Shown: piece after piece, positions 25,616 through 35,189 of the stretch
Numbering within the stretch: the stretch's first letter is position 1
Layout: every line of letters starts with the position of its first letter
Assembly (NCBI GenBank): GCA_035518375.1
Contig: DATIXQ010000029.1
Location: 85,321 to 149,320, forward strand
Direction: 5' to 3'
DNA: 64,000 bases
Source: DATJLY01 sp035518375
Lineage (GTDB): Bacteria; Pseudomonadota; Alphaproteobacteria; ATCC43930; CGMCC-115725
Notes under the pieces: generated by a model
Databases searched by the model: none
Told to the model about the DNA's origin: nothing
The model's input: the letters and a program-made list of their open reading frames with translations, nothing else
Program-made: the position numbers and the translations under genes

Positions 25616-26487
25616 ACTGGCTCACCAACTTCGTTCTGCCGAAAATCCGCGCCGTCGTGGCGAAGCGCGAGGTGCCGGACAATTTGTGGCACAAATGCCC
25701 GGGCTGCGGGCAGATGCTGTTCCACCGCGAGCTCGAGCAGGCGCTTCATGTGTGCACGAGCTGCGGCCATCATCTTCGCCTTCCGCCGGCACAACGCCTA
25801 TCGCTTCTGTTCGACGGCGGCATCTATACCGAGATTGCGTTGCCCAAGGCGCCAGCCGATCCTCTCAAGTTCCGCGACCGCAAGCGCTACTCCGACCGGC
25901 TCAAGGAGGCGCACGCCAAAAGCCGCGGGCGCGATGCGGCGGTGGCGGCGGAAGGAACGATCGGCGGCATCCCAGCTATCGTCGCCGCCTTCGATTTCGA
26001 GTTTCTCGGCGGCTCGATGGGAGTCGCGGTGGGCGAGGCGATCGTCGCGGCGGCGCGACGCGCGGTCGAACGCGACGCCGCGCTTGTGATCGTGCCGAGC
26101 TCGGGCGGCGCGCGCATGCAGGAGGGAATACTTTCGCTCATGCAGATGCCGCGCACGACGCTTGCGGTCGAGATGGTGAAAGAGCACGGGCTTCCCTACA
26201 TCGTCGTGCTCGCCGACCCAACGACGGGCGGCGTATCGGCCTCCTTCGCCATGCTCGGCGATGTAACATTGGCCGAGCCCGGCGCGGTCGTCGGCTTTGC
26301 CGGCGCGCGCGTGATCGAGGAGACGATCCACGAAAAGCTGCCCGAGGGATTTCAGCGCGCCGAATATCTGCTCGAGCATGGCATGGTCGATCTCGTGGCG
26401 CACAGGAAGGACCTCGCGGCGACGCTCGCACGCATCCTGGGGCTGCTCACGCGGCGCACGACAGTCGACGCAGCGGCGGAGACGTGA
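25612..26487 (+). CDS. accD: Acetyl-CoA carboxylase carboxyltransferase subunit beta
   Basis: Forms the carboxyltransferase with AccA and makes malonyl-CoA for fatty acid synthesis. The 291-residue protein starts with the Cys4 zinc ribbon (HKCPGCGQMLFHREL and VCTSCGHH, residues 23-50), then a crotonase-like core with FEFLGGSMGVAVGEAI, SSGGARMQEGILSLMQM, PTTGGVSASFAMLGDV and EPGAVVGFAGARVIE. Overlaps both neighbours by four bases. trpA-accD-folC is a classical proteobacterial order. Confidence 0.98.
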   Translation: MNWLTNFVLPKIRAVVAKREVPDNLWHKCPGCGQMLFHRELEQALHVCTSCGHHLRLPPAQRLSLLFDGGIYTEIALPKAPADPLKFRDRKRYSDRLKEAHAKSRGRDAAVAAEGTIGGIPAIVAAFDFEFLGGSMGVAVGEAIVAAARRAVERDAALVIVPSSGGARMQEGILSLMQMPRTTLAVEMVKEHGLPYIVVLADPTTGGVSASFAMLGDVTLAEPGAVVGFAGARVIEETIHEKLPEGFQRAEYLLEHGMVDLVAHRKDLAATLARILGLLTRRTTVDAAAET

Positions 26488-27752
26488 CGAGCGACCTTGT
26501 CCTCGAGCGGCTGAAATCGCTTCATGTGCGGTTGATCGACCTCTCGCTCGACCGCGTGCTCCGCCTTCTCCATGCGCTCGGCGACCCGCACGAAGCCTTG
26601 CCGCCCGTGGTGCACGTCGCCGGCACCAACGGCAAGGGCTCGACGCTCGCCTTTCTGCGGGCGTTCCTCGAAGCTGCAGGATACCGGGTCCACGTCTACA
26701 CCTCGCCGCATCTCGTCCGCTTCCACGAGCGCATCCGCGTCGCTGGGCGCCTCATCAATGAGGACGCACTCTTGGCACTCCTGGAGGAATGCGAGCGCGC
26801 CAATGCCGGTGCGCCCATCACCTTTTTCGAGATCACGACGGCCGTCGCTTTTCTCGCCTTCGCGCGGACGAAAGCTGATATCGCGCTGCTGGAGACGGGC
26901 TTGGGCGGTCGATTCGACGCAACGAACGTCATCGCGCGCCCGGCGGTGACGGCGATCACGCCCATCTCGCTCGACCACCAGCACTTCCTCGGCGACACGA
27001 TCGCCAAGATCGCATTCGAGAAAGCGGGCATCCTGAAGCCGCGGGCGCCAGCCGTGCTCGCGGCGCAGGTTCCGGCGGCCGAGGAGGTGCTCGAAGCGCG
27101 CGCGCAGGAGCTGGACGCGCCGCTCACGCGAAGCGGCCGCGAATGGATTGCCGCGGCGACAAAGGACGGGCTCGCCTATCGCGGGCGGCGGAAGATCGAG
27201 CTTCCGCCACCCGGCCTCCTCGGTCCGCATCAATACGAGAATGCGGGAACGGCGCTTGCCTGCCTTGAAGAGCTCCGCGGCTTTGTCGTGCCGGACGCGG
27301 CCTTGGCGCGCGGCTCGCGCGAGGTCGAATGGCCGGCAAGGCTGCAGCGTTTGGCGCGCGGCCCGCTTGCCGCAATCATGCCGGCGGACGCCGAACTGTG
27401 GCTCGACGGCGCTCATAATCCGGCCGGCGGCGCGGCGCTGGCGCGCGTGGCCGAAGCTTGGCGTCCGCGGCCCTTGAGCCTCGTATTCGGCATGCTCAAC
27501 ACGCATGACCCCGCGGGATTTCTCGAGCCGCTTGCGCCGTTCGTCACGCGCCTCGCCGCGGTTGCCATCCCGGGCGAGTTCAACGCGCGGCCGGCCGCGG
27601 AACTTGCCGATGCCGCACAGCGCCTCGGCATAAGCGCGTCCGCTGCGTCTGATCTGGCAGATGCCGTCGCACGCGTCGCGGTCCCGGACGGGCGCACGCT
27701 CATTTGCGGCTCGCTCTACCTCGCGGGCCGCGTCCTGGCCGAAAACGGTTAG
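26484..27752 (+). CDS. folC: Bifunctional folylpolyglutamate/dihydrofolate synthase
   Basis: Adds glutamate to dihydropteroate and tetrahydrofolates. The 422-residue protein has the Mur-ligase P-loop HVAGTNGKGSTLAFL near residue 50, VYTSPHLVRFHERI, FEITTAVAFLAFA, LETGLGGRFDATNV and the C-terminal LDGAHNPAG. The GTG start at 26484 overlaps the accD stop. It ends one base before the convergent trxA stop, leaving no space for a terminator. Confidence 0.96.
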   Translation: MTSDLVLERLKSLHVRLIDLSLDRVLRLLHALGDPHEALPPVVHVAGTNGKGSTLAFLRAFLEAAGYRVHVYTSPHLVRFHERIRVAGRLINEDALLALLEECERANAGAPITFFEITTAVAFLAFARTKADIALLETGLGGRFDATNVIARPAVTAITPISLDHQHFLGDTIAKIAFEKAGILKPRAPAVLAAQVPAAEEVLEARAQELDAPLTRSGREWIAAATKDGLAYRGRRKIELPPPGLLGPHQYENAGTALACLEELRGFVVPDAALARGSREVEWPARLQRLARGPLAAIMPADAELWLDGAHNPAGGAALARVAEAWRPRPLSLVFGMLNTHDPAGFLEPLAPFVTRLAAVAIPGEFNARPAAELADAAQRLGISASAASDLADAVARVAVPDGRTLICGSLYLAGRVLAENG

Positions 27753-27753
27753 C

Positions 27754-28074
27754 TTAGAGGACCGATTCGACCCACTCGACGAGCTTGCTCCTGGGCAAGG
27801 CGCCGATCTTGGTGGCGGCGACCTGACCGTTCTTGAACAGCATCAGCGTCGGGATGCCGTGCACGTTGTACTTCAACGGCGTTTGCGGGTTCTCGTCAAT
27901 GTTGAGCTTGGCAACGGTCACACGGCCGGCGTGGCTCGTGGCGATATCTTCGAGGAAGGGCGCCACCATCTTGCAGGGCCCGCACCATTCCGCCCAGAAA
28001 TCCACAAGCACCGGTCCCGGCGCCTTAAGGACGTCGGTCTCGAAAGATTGGTCGGTGACCTTCGTGCTGCTCAT
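27754..28074 (-). CDS. trxA: Thioredoxin
   Basis: Cytoplasmic disulfide reductase, 106 residues. The active site WCGPCK is preceded by VLVDFWAE; IDENPQTPLKYNVHGIPTL contains the cis-Pro, followed by LMLFKNG. No signal peptide. Upstream ribosome site: GGAGACATCC. Located after addA in the conserved alphaproteobacterial addB-addA-trxA order, transcribed with them or from its own promoter in the 51-base gap. Confidence 0.98.
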   Translation of the reverse strand: MSSTKVTDQSFETDVLKAPGPVLVDFWAEWCGPCKMVAPFLEDIATSHAGRVTVAKLNIDENPQTPLKYNVHGIPTLMLFKNGQVAATKIGALPRSKLVEWVESVL

Positions 28075-28125
28075 GGATGTCTCCGGAATATCGCTGACGG
28101 AATCTAGGAAGCAAGCGGGAAAGCG

Positions 28126-31100
28126 TCAATGGAGCGGCACCTCCATGAGCTTCGGACCATCGGTCCACAAGAGAGCACAGCGAACGGCGCGGCCGGGATA
28201 GATTTCGGCCACGGCGGCGCGATAGGCGCGGAGTTGCTCGACATAAAGCGGCGGGACCTCATCCGCGCTTGGCGGCACCGGGCGCGAGCTCTTGTAGTCG
28301 ACAATCAGCACCTCGCTGTCGCGCACGACCATCCGGTCGATGCGGCCCGCCACGACACGTCCGCCGACGAGCGCCGTCACGGGCACTTCGGAGAGAGCCT
28401 CGGGCGCGAAGAGCGGCGCGAAATCCGGGTTCGCGAGCACGGCCAGCGTCTCGGCGAGAACCGCGCCCTGCTCGGCCTCGGTGAGCCCGTTGACCGGCCG
28501 GGCGAGGAAGCGGCGCGCCACAGCCTCCCGCGACCCGGGGGCAACAAGCGGCAGGCTCTGCAGTAGCCGGTGCAGCAGGAGGCCGCGCCGGAACCTGGCG
28601 CCGCGGTCGACGCCAAGCGGCGAACGCGGTGCGGGCTCCACCCCCTCGGGCCGCGACGGAGCAAGCGGACGTGGCGGTACAGGCTCGGGCGCGGGAAGCG
28701 CCGTCGCCCAATCCGGCAGCGTCACGATTTGTGCCTCCCGAGCCATCGTACCGTCGTCTTCAGGCTTCGCCGTCTGCGGGCTGGTTAGCCGCAGGCCTTC
28801 ACCTTCCCAGCCGTCGATAATGGGCGCCGCGAAGCGAAAGCGTTCGACGCCCGCCATCCCCGCCAGCGCCGACGCCACGAGCGCATGCCAGTTGCCTTGC
28901 GGTGGATCGTTTTTGGTCTCCCAGCCGCAGACATAGAGCCTGTCCGCCGCGCGCGTCATCGCGACATAAAGGAGGCGGCGGTACTCCTCGTCCCGAAGGC
29001 GTTGCGCAGCCGCCTTCGCCGCATCGAAAGCCGGCGCCGCGCACGAATCATCCGCCGCCCAGAGCGGTAGCCCGTCCGCGCTCCACAGCACGCGCGACAG
29101 CGTCGTCGGCGTCTGCAAAGTGTCGGGCAGGAACACGATCGGCGCCTCGAGCCCCTTCGCGCCATGGACTGTAAGGATGCGCACTTCCTCGCGCCCGCGC
29201 TGGTCGAGATCGCGCTTCACCTCGATGTCGCCTGCCTCGAGCCATTGCAGAAAGCCCTGGAGCGAAGGCCCATGCCGCCGCTCGTAAAGAAGCGCCGCGG
29301 CCAACAACTCGTCGAGAGGATCGGCAGCATCGGGCCCCAACCGTGCCAGGAATTGGCGCCGCCCGCCACGCGCGCCCAGGATCTCGGCCATGAGCTCATA
29401 GGGCGGCGTGAAATCGGCCCGGCCCAGAAGATCTCGCAAAAGCGCATCGGCGCGCGCGAAGACAGGGTTCTCGTTGGCGCGCCGGCGCAACTCCGCCCAG
29501 AGATTCACGCCGTCACCGCGACCTTGCGCGAGCACGTAGAGATCGTTCTCGTCGAACCCGCCGAGCGGCCCCTTAAGCACAGTCGCGAGCGTGAGATCGT
29601 CTTCCGGCAGCAGCAGAAAGCGCAGGAGCGCCATCATGTCCTCGACCGCGAGCTGCTTGATCAGGTGCATGCGATCGCTGCCGGCAACCGCGATCCCGCA
29701 TTCCTTGAGCGCGCGCACCAACGCCGGAACGAACCGCGTGCGCCGCCGTACCAGCACCATCACGTCGCCAGCGGCGATCCTGCGGTCGCGCGACGTCAGG
29801 CGCTCGCGGCGCGCGATCCAGCCGTGCACCGTAGCCGCGATCGCGCGTGCGAGGCGCACCTCCGGCACTTGCGCACGGTGCTGCGCCATAGGCGGCTCCC
29901 ACCGAGCGCCGGGCGGCGGGTCGATCGGCGTCACCGGTGGCCAGAGCTCGACGAGCCCCGCCGCGCCCGCGCGCTGCGCACGATGGCAGATCGGCTCCGC
30001 GGACACGCCCGCGCGGATCTCGGGCGGCGCGAAAACGGCGTCGACTGTGGCAAGCACCGGCTCGGTCGAGCGGAACGAAACGTCGAGCGACACCGTCGCA
30101 AACTTTTCCCGAGCTTCGCGAACGCGCGCGGCGAAATGGTCGCTCATGCGCGCAAAAGCCGAAGGATCGGCGCGTTGGAAGCTGAAAATCGACTGCTTCG
30201 TATCGCCAACCGCGAAGACGGTACGCTTTTTCAGACGCGCCGATCCACTGACGAAAAATTCGTCGGCAAGCTTCTCCACGACCTGCCATTGCTCGGGATT
30301 GGTGTCTTGCGCCTCGTCGATGAGGATGTGGTCGAGGCCGCCGTCGAGCTTGAACAGCACCCATGGCGGCGTGCCGGGCCGGCACAGGAGATCGCGTGAC
30401 TTCAGTACCAGATCGTCGTAATCGAGCAGCGCCCGCTCCTCCTTGTAGCGGCGGTAGAGCGCGAGCATGCGGTCGCCGAGCACAGCGAGCGCATAAGTCG
30501 CCCCCAGAATGCCCGCCGCGCCGCGGCGTTCGAGTACGCGCTCGATGCGCCGACGCTCCGCCTCAAGCATCGCGAGAGCCTGAGGCGCGGAATCGCCAAA
30601 GCTCTTGGTAGGAAAGCGTTGGCGCGGTGCGTCATCCTCCTTCCTCAGGAATATATACAGATAGGCATCGAAACTTTGTGCCCGGTCCGCCGCCGCAAGC
30701 CACGCGGCGATTGCATCGCCCGCACGCTGATCGCTGATGGCGGCGCTCCTTTGGAGCGCCGCCACTGCTGCTCGCAATCCGACCCCGTCGAAGGCAGTGT
30801 CGGCGCACGCGTCAGCAACAATTCCTTCCGACGTTTCGTCGGGCGCGATGCCAAGGAGGTTAGCGAGCGTCGCGCGGAACGCGGCAAGCCCCTGTGCGAG
30901 CGCGCGCCCAAGCCGCGCGCGCTCGTCGACGAGCGTTTCCATGAGCTTGTCGAATGTGATCTCGTGCGCGACCGCCGTCACGGCCGCAAGCGCATCGCCG
31001 AGATCCTGGTCGGGGCCGAGCCGCGCCTCGACCAGCATGCGGTCGCGCGCTTCGAGGAGCGCCTCGGCCGCCTCGCGTTCGCTCATCACTTCGAAGTGCG

Positions 31101-31521
31101 GCGCGATTCCGGCCTCGATGGGGAAGCGCCGCAAAAGCGACTGGCAAAAAGCGTGGATCGTCTCGATCTTGATGCCGCCCGGCGCATCGAGCACGCGCGC
31201 AAAAAGGGCGCGTGCTTGGGACAAGCGCTGCTCGTCCGGTGCCGCGCCCGTAAGCCACTGGAGTTCCTGTTCGAGCTCGCCGTCAGACTGCGTCGCCCAA
31301 GACTTGAGACGTTCATTGAGGCGGTTCGCCATCTCGGCCGCGGCAGCGCGGGTGAAGGTAAGGCAGAGGATGCGCGACGCATCGCCTCCGGCGAGCAGGA
31401 GACTGAGCACGCGGTCGGTCAGGACCTTGGTCTTGCCGCTGCCGGCCGAGGCCGCGACCCAGACCGACGTATCGCCCGCGCTGGCGCGGCGCTGCGCCTC
31501 ATCGGCGAGAGAGCCGTTCAT
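28126..31521 (-). CDS. addA: Double-strand break repair helicase AddA
   Basis: UvrD-like helicase-nuclease subunit of AddAB, processing double-strand ends for RecA recombination. The 1131-residue protein has Walker A AASAGSGKTKVLTDR near residue 25, LCLTFTRAAAAEMANRL, the DYDDL and DEAQDTNPEQW (motif II) region, VGDTKQSIFSFQRADP (motif III), LTVHGAKGLEAPIVFLP (motif V) and YVAMTRAADRLYVCGW (motif VI). The C-terminal nuclease domain holds VVAGRIDRMVV and VLIVDYKSS. Start at 31521 has GGAGGAG and overlaps addB (ATGA). Confidence 0.96.
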   Translation of the reverse strand: MNGSLADEAQRRASAGDTSVWVAASAGSGKTKVLTDRVLSLLLAGGDASRILCLTFTRAAAAEMANRLNERLKSWATQSDGELEQELQWLTGAAPDEQRLSQARALFARVLDAPGGIKIETIHAFCQSLLRRFPIEAGIAPHFEVMSEREAAEALLEARDRMLVEARLGPDQDLGDALAAVTAVAHEITFDKLMETLVDERARLGRALAQGLAAFRATLANLLGIAPDETSEGIVADACADTAFDGVGLRAAVAALQRSAAISDQRAGDAIAAWLAAADRAQSFDAYLYIFLRKEDDAPRQRFPTKSFGDSAPQALAMLEAERRRIERVLERRGAAGILGATYALAVLGDRMLALYRRYKEERALLDYDDLVLKSRDLLCRPGTPPWVLFKLDGGLDHILIDEAQDTNPEQWQVVEKLADEFFVSGSARLKKRTVFAVGDTKQSIFSFQRADPSAFARMSDHFAARVREAREKFATVSLDVSFRSTEPVLATVDAVFAPPEIRAGVSAEPICHRAQRAGAAGLVELWPPVTPIDPPPGARWEPPMAQHRAQVPEVRLARAIAATVHGWIARRERLTSRDRRIAAGDVMVLVRRRTRFVPALVRALKECGIAVAGSDRMHLIKQLAVEDMMALLRFLLLPEDDLTLATVLKGPLGGFDENDLYVLAQGRGDGVNLWAELRRRANENPVFARADALLRDLLGRADFTPPYELMAEILGARGGRRQFLARLGPDAADPLDELLAAALLYERRHGPSLQGFLQWLEAGDIEVKRDLDQRGREEVRILTVHGAKGLEAPIVFLPDTLQTPTTLSRVLWSADGLPLWAADDSCAAPAFDAAKAAAQRLRDEEYRRLLYVAMTRAADRLYVCGWETKNDPPQGNWHALVASALAGMAGVERFRFAAPIIDGWEGEGLRLTSPQTAKPEDDGTMAREAQIVTLPDWATALPAPEPVPPRPLAPSRPEGVEPAPRSPLGVDRGARFRRGLLLHRLLQSLPLVAPGSREAVARRFLARPVNGLTEAEQGAVLAETLAVLANPDFAPLFAPEALSEVPVTALVGGRVVAGRIDRMVVRDSEVLIVDYKSSRPVPPSADEVPPLYVEQLRAYRAAVAEIYPGRAVRCALLWTDGPKLMEVPLH

Positions 31522-34463
31522 TCGCCCGCTCCTCCGGGCGACCACTCCTCGACGCGCGCGAGGTGCGTGTAGTCGCTGTAGCGCGGGGACTGCTCGAGAC
31601 GCGGCCGCGAGAGATAGGGATTGCGCTCGTCATCGAACCAAGCGATGAGGCGGGCGAGCCCCTGGAGCGCATCGTTGATGCGGGCGCGCACATCGGCGAC
31701 GGGTACGATTTTCCCGGCCTCGCCGCCAGCGCCGAGCCGCCAAAACGCGAGTTCCTCGACCTTGGCCGCTGGTACGCCGTCGAATCCGCCTGCCTCCGCG
31801 ATCACCGCTTCGAGCGGCAGCTGCGGCGCGAAGCCCTGCTCGATTTCGGCGCGCCCCGGTAGTGTGCCTGTCTTGAAATCGAGGATGGCGAGGCCGCCAT
31901 CCGTGCGGCGATCGATGCGGTCGGCGCGCGCGGTGAGCTCGAACGGGCCTGCGGCCGCCGGAAACACATGGTGCCCCGTGCATTCTGCGGTGCTCGCGAC
32001 GATACGTGCGCGCCGCTCGCGCTCCATTGCGACGAACCAGTGGGCTATGCGCTCGAAGCGCGGCCACCAGAAGGCACGCACGAACGGCCGGTCGAGCGCG
32101 GCGCCGAAGGTTTCACGACCGAACGCGATGAGGCGCTCCTCCGCATCCGTCGGCAATGGTCCCGAAAAGGCCTGCAGGAAGCCGTCGAGCGCTTTGTGGA
32201 TGATGATCCCTTGCGCGGCCGGCCCGGGATGCTCGTCGAGAGGTTTGAGCGCCCTGAGCCGCAACACGTGCTTTGCGTAGATCGCATAAGGGTCGCGGCG
32301 CCAGGTCTCGATCTCGGTGACCGAGAGGCGGCGCGGCCGCACGCCGAGCGGCGGGCGCGGAGCCGGCTCGCGCGTCTCGATGCGCTCCGCCTGATCGATC
32401 AGCTTCGCCCAATCGTGCGCCCGGTAGGAGGAGCGAAGACGCACATCGAGATTGCCTTTCGACAGCACGGCATCGAGCCGGAGAAGCCATCGCGACGGCA
32501 CGGTCGGTGTGCCTTCGCCGCGCGCGGCTCGTGTCAGGAAGACCTCGCGCGCGCCCAACGCCTGCGCGAAATCATGCGCGGCGATGCCGATGCGGCGCTC
32601 GGGCGCCGGCAAGCCGAAGCTTCGCCGCATCGGCCGCGAGAGCCACGGATCGGGTTGCGCCTCGCGCGGCCAGGTCCCCTCGTTGAGACCGCCGAGCACC
32701 AGCCGGTCGGCATGCTGGAGCCGTGCCTCCAGAAGGCCCCAGATAAAGAGCCGCGGGTGGCCGTAAGGCGGCCGCACCACCGGTCCGATAAGCAAAGATT
32801 CGAACAGCGCCGGATAGTCGCGCCCCGCAAGCGGCTCGAACGACGACGTCGCGTCCAGAAGCTCGTTCACCATCTTCGCGGCGGCCTCGCCCGCGGGCTC
32901 GCGCCAGAGCCGCTCGGCACCCGCCTCGTGAGCGGAACGCGCAAGCGCCTCGGCCGCGGCGACATGCGCGGCGACAAGTGCCCCAAGCCCCGCCTCTCTC
33001 GCGGCATGCGCCTCGACAAGCGGCGCGAGAGCAGCCTCAACCGAAGCGACAAACGCGAAGAGATCGCGCGCGGCGCCGACCTCTCCCAGCCTCGCGCGCA
33101 AACCCGTGAAGCCGGGCGCTGGGCGCGGCCCCCGCAAAGCCGCGATCTCGAGCCGCCGCACGAGCACGCGGCATTCTTCGGGTACACGCCCGCAAGCGGC
33201 AAGTGGATGCTTCAGGAGCGCGAGCAACGGCACGGGGACGAGTTCGTCAGCGATGGCATCGAGGACGAGGCGCATGAACACGCCGGGCGGCGTGTGCTGG
33301 AGCGGCACGCCGGCGGAATCGTCGATCTCGACTTTCCAGCGCCGCAGTTCCGCGGCGACGCGGCGCGCGAGATCGCGGTCGGGCGTGACGAGGGCCGCGG
33401 TCTTGCCAGGCGTCTGCAGCGCCTCGCGCAGCAGGAGAGCTATGACGAGTGCTTCCTCCTGCGCTCCGGCACAATCGATGCGGTGGAGCCCTGTGAGCGC
33501 TTCGGGCGGAGTTGGCGGAAGGTTGCGCCAAGCATCGGTCGAACCGGCCGGACGCATCGCCTCGAACAGCAATTTCGTGCGCTCCGGCCGCGCGCCCCGC
33601 GACAGCGAAGCCGGCCATTGCTGAACTTCGACCGGATCGATTTCGAGCCGGCGCAGCAGGTGCGCCATCAGATGCTGGGGATGGGCTGGATCGAGAGCCA
33701 CCTCGTCCCAATCGTCGGCGGCGCTGTTCGTGGCGAAACCGGGCAGCACGACAGAGCCCTTCGGCAACTCGGCCACCGCGGCGACGAGATCGACAACCGC
33801 CGGCACGCCGCCAGTGATTCCAGCCGCGAGTACAGGATGGGCCGGCGGATGCCGGCGCCACTGCGCGGCCTGCGCCGCGAGCACGCGGTTGCGCCGCTCG
33901 GCCGGATCGAGGCAACCGATGCCGGCCAAGATCTCCGGCCAGTAGTGGCGCAGGATATCGAGGAACCCGATGACACTCTGCCAATGGTCGGCATGTTCCT
34001 CCGGAACGAGGGTCTCGAGCTCGTCGAGCCGTCCGCCGGCGGTTTGCACCTCATCGAGGAAGCGCGCGAGCGCCGCGGCCAGGGGCGCTGCCTGGCCGGG
34101 TGTCAGCGGACCCACTTCCTCGCGCCGTCCCCACAGCAGCACGAGGCGCGTCAGCATGAGCACGCGGCGCAGCGCCGGCACCGCGGGCGCGATCTCGATG
34201 TCCGCCTCGTCGCCCTCGTCGCTTAGAAGCGCAAGTTCGTCGGGGTCAAGGTCACCCACGGGCATGAGCCGTGGCAGCAACAGGGCGCGGCCGTCGCTCG
34301 CGCGCAGAAACGCCTCGCCCATCGCGCGCACGGCGCGGCGCGTCGGCAGAAGGATGGTGTGCCGAGCGAGATCCGCCGGGTCACCGCCGCTTTGGCGGAG
34401 CAGCCCCGCCGCGAGTGCATCGAGGAACGGCTGATCGGGCGGGATGGTGTAGACCCGCGCCAT
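31518..34463 (-). CDS. addB: Double-strand break repair protein AddB
   Basis: Partner of AddA; inactivated-helicase plus RecB-type nuclease, 981 residues. N-terminal TILLPTRRAVRAMGEAFL is the degenerate helicase start; the middle contains VLGGLNEGTWPREAQPDPWLSR; the C-terminal nuclease contains LTARADRIDRR and LAILDFKTG (catalytic Asp and Lys). The four-Cys iron-sulfur cluster of the Firmicutes AddB nuclease was not apparent, as usual in alphaproteobacterial AddB. The start lies three bases after the murU stop, so the murU-addB-addA run is one transcript. Confidence 0.93.
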   Translation of the reverse strand: MARVYTIPPDQPFLDALAAGLLRQSGGDPADLARHTILLPTRRAVRAMGEAFLRASDGRALLLPRLMPVGDLDPDELALLSDEGDEADIEIAPAVPALRRVLMLTRLVLLWGRREEVGPLTPGQAAPLAAALARFLDEVQTAGGRLDELETLVPEEHADHWQSVIGFLDILRHYWPEILAGIGCLDPAERRNRVLAAQAAQWRRHPPAHPVLAAGITGGVPAVVDLVAAVAELPKGSVVLPGFATNSAADDWDEVALDPAHPQHLMAHLLRRLEIDPVEVQQWPASLSRGARPERTKLLFEAMRPAGSTDAWRNLPPTPPEALTGLHRIDCAGAQEEALVIALLLREALQTPGKTAALVTPDRDLARRVAAELRRWKVEIDDSAGVPLQHTPPGVFMRLVLDAIADELVPVPLLALLKHPLAACGRVPEECRVLVRRLEIAALRGPRPAPGFTGLRARLGEVGAARDLFAFVASVEAALAPLVEAHAAREAGLGALVAAHVAAAEALARSAHEAGAERLWREPAGEAAAKMVNELLDATSSFEPLAGRDYPALFESLLIGPVVRPPYGHPRLFIWGLLEARLQHADRLVLGGLNEGTWPREAQPDPWLSRPMRRSFGLPAPERRIGIAAHDFAQALGAREVFLTRAARGEGTPTVPSRWLLRLDAVLSKGNLDVRLRSSYRAHDWAKLIDQAERIETREPAPRPPLGVRPRRLSVTEIETWRRDPYAIYAKHVLRLRALKPLDEHPGPAAQGIIIHKALDGFLQAFSGPLPTDAEERLIAFGRETFGAALDRPFVRAFWWPRFERIAHWFVAMERERRARIVASTAECTGHHVFPAAAGPFELTARADRIDRRTDGGLAILDFKTGTLPGRAEIEQGFAPQLPLEAVIAEAGGFDGVPAAKVEELAFWRLGAGGEAGKIVPVADVRARINDALQGLARLIAWFDDERNPYLSRPRLEQSPRYSDYTHLARVEEWSPGGAGE

Positions 34464-34466
34464 GTC

Positions 34467-35189
34467 TCAGCGCTCGATGCGCCGCGTGTCGAGCCGCGCC
34501 TCGGTCGCCGCGAGGCCCGATGGCGTGCCGATATGGAACCACTCGCCGTCATGGACGATCGCTTTCGCGCGGCCCCTAGCAATCGCATCGTCCCAGAGGC
34601 GATTGAGTGAGAACGCTCCGTCGGGCGCGCGGTCGAAGAGGCGCCGGTGCAAAATCTGAATTCCGGCGAAGAGATAGGGCGCGATCTCGCGCTCGGCACG
34701 ACGGCGCAGAAAGCCCGCCGGATCGAGCATGAAATCGCCCGGTCCTTCATATCCCACCGCGCGCGTCGTACGCTGCATGAGCAGCTGCGCATCGCGCTTG
34801 TCCGGGTCGAAAGCGCGCGCAAGGCGCAAGAGCGCCGCCATCTTCCCGTCGAGCCAGATCACGTCGCTGTTAACGACGAAGAAGACTTCATCGAGAAGCG
34901 GAAGCGCTTTTTTGACGCCGCCGCCGGTGTCGAGCAGCTTGTCCTCGCGCGAGAACTTAATCTCGACATCATTCCGGCTCGCGAGATGCTGCTCGATCAT
35001 CTCGGCCTTGTAATGGAGATTGACCGCGGCGCGCCGCACGCCTGCGGCGACGAGCCGGTCGAGCACGTGATCGATGAGCGGCCTGCCGGCAACTGGCATC
35101 AGCGGCTTCGGCCGTTCGTCGGTGAGAGGGCGCATGCGCACGCCGAGTCCCGCGGCCAGCACCATCGCCGAGCGCGGCGGCGGCGTCAT
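34467..35189 (-). CDS. murU: Nucleotidyltransferase, MurU-like (N-acetylmuramate 1-phosphate uridylyltransferase)
   Basis: Sugar-1-phosphate nucleotidyltransferase, 240 residues, with VLAAGLGVRMRPLTDERPKPL at the N-terminus (nucleotide-binding and catalytic Lys), LIDHVLDRLVAAG, LLDTGGGVKKALP and VVNSDVIWLDG. Paired with an AmgK-like kinase, it would make UDP-MurNAc in peptidoglycan recycling that bypasses de novo MurA synthesis, as known in Pseudomonas. Its ATG overlaps the amgK stop. Specificity is inferred from the neighbour and not shown by sequence alone. Confidence 0.82.
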   Translation of the reverse strand: MTPPPRSAMVLAAGLGVRMRPLTDERPKPLMPVAGRPLIDHVLDRLVAAGVRRAAVNLHYKAEMIEQHLASRNDVEIKFSREDKLLDTGGGVKKALPLLDEVFFVVNSDVIWLDGKMAALLRLARAFDPDKRDAQLLMQRTTRAVGYEGPGDFMLDPAGFLRRRAEREIAPYLFAGIQILHRRLFDRAPDGAFSLNRLWDDAIARGRAKAIVHDGEWFHIGTPSGLAATEARLDTRRIER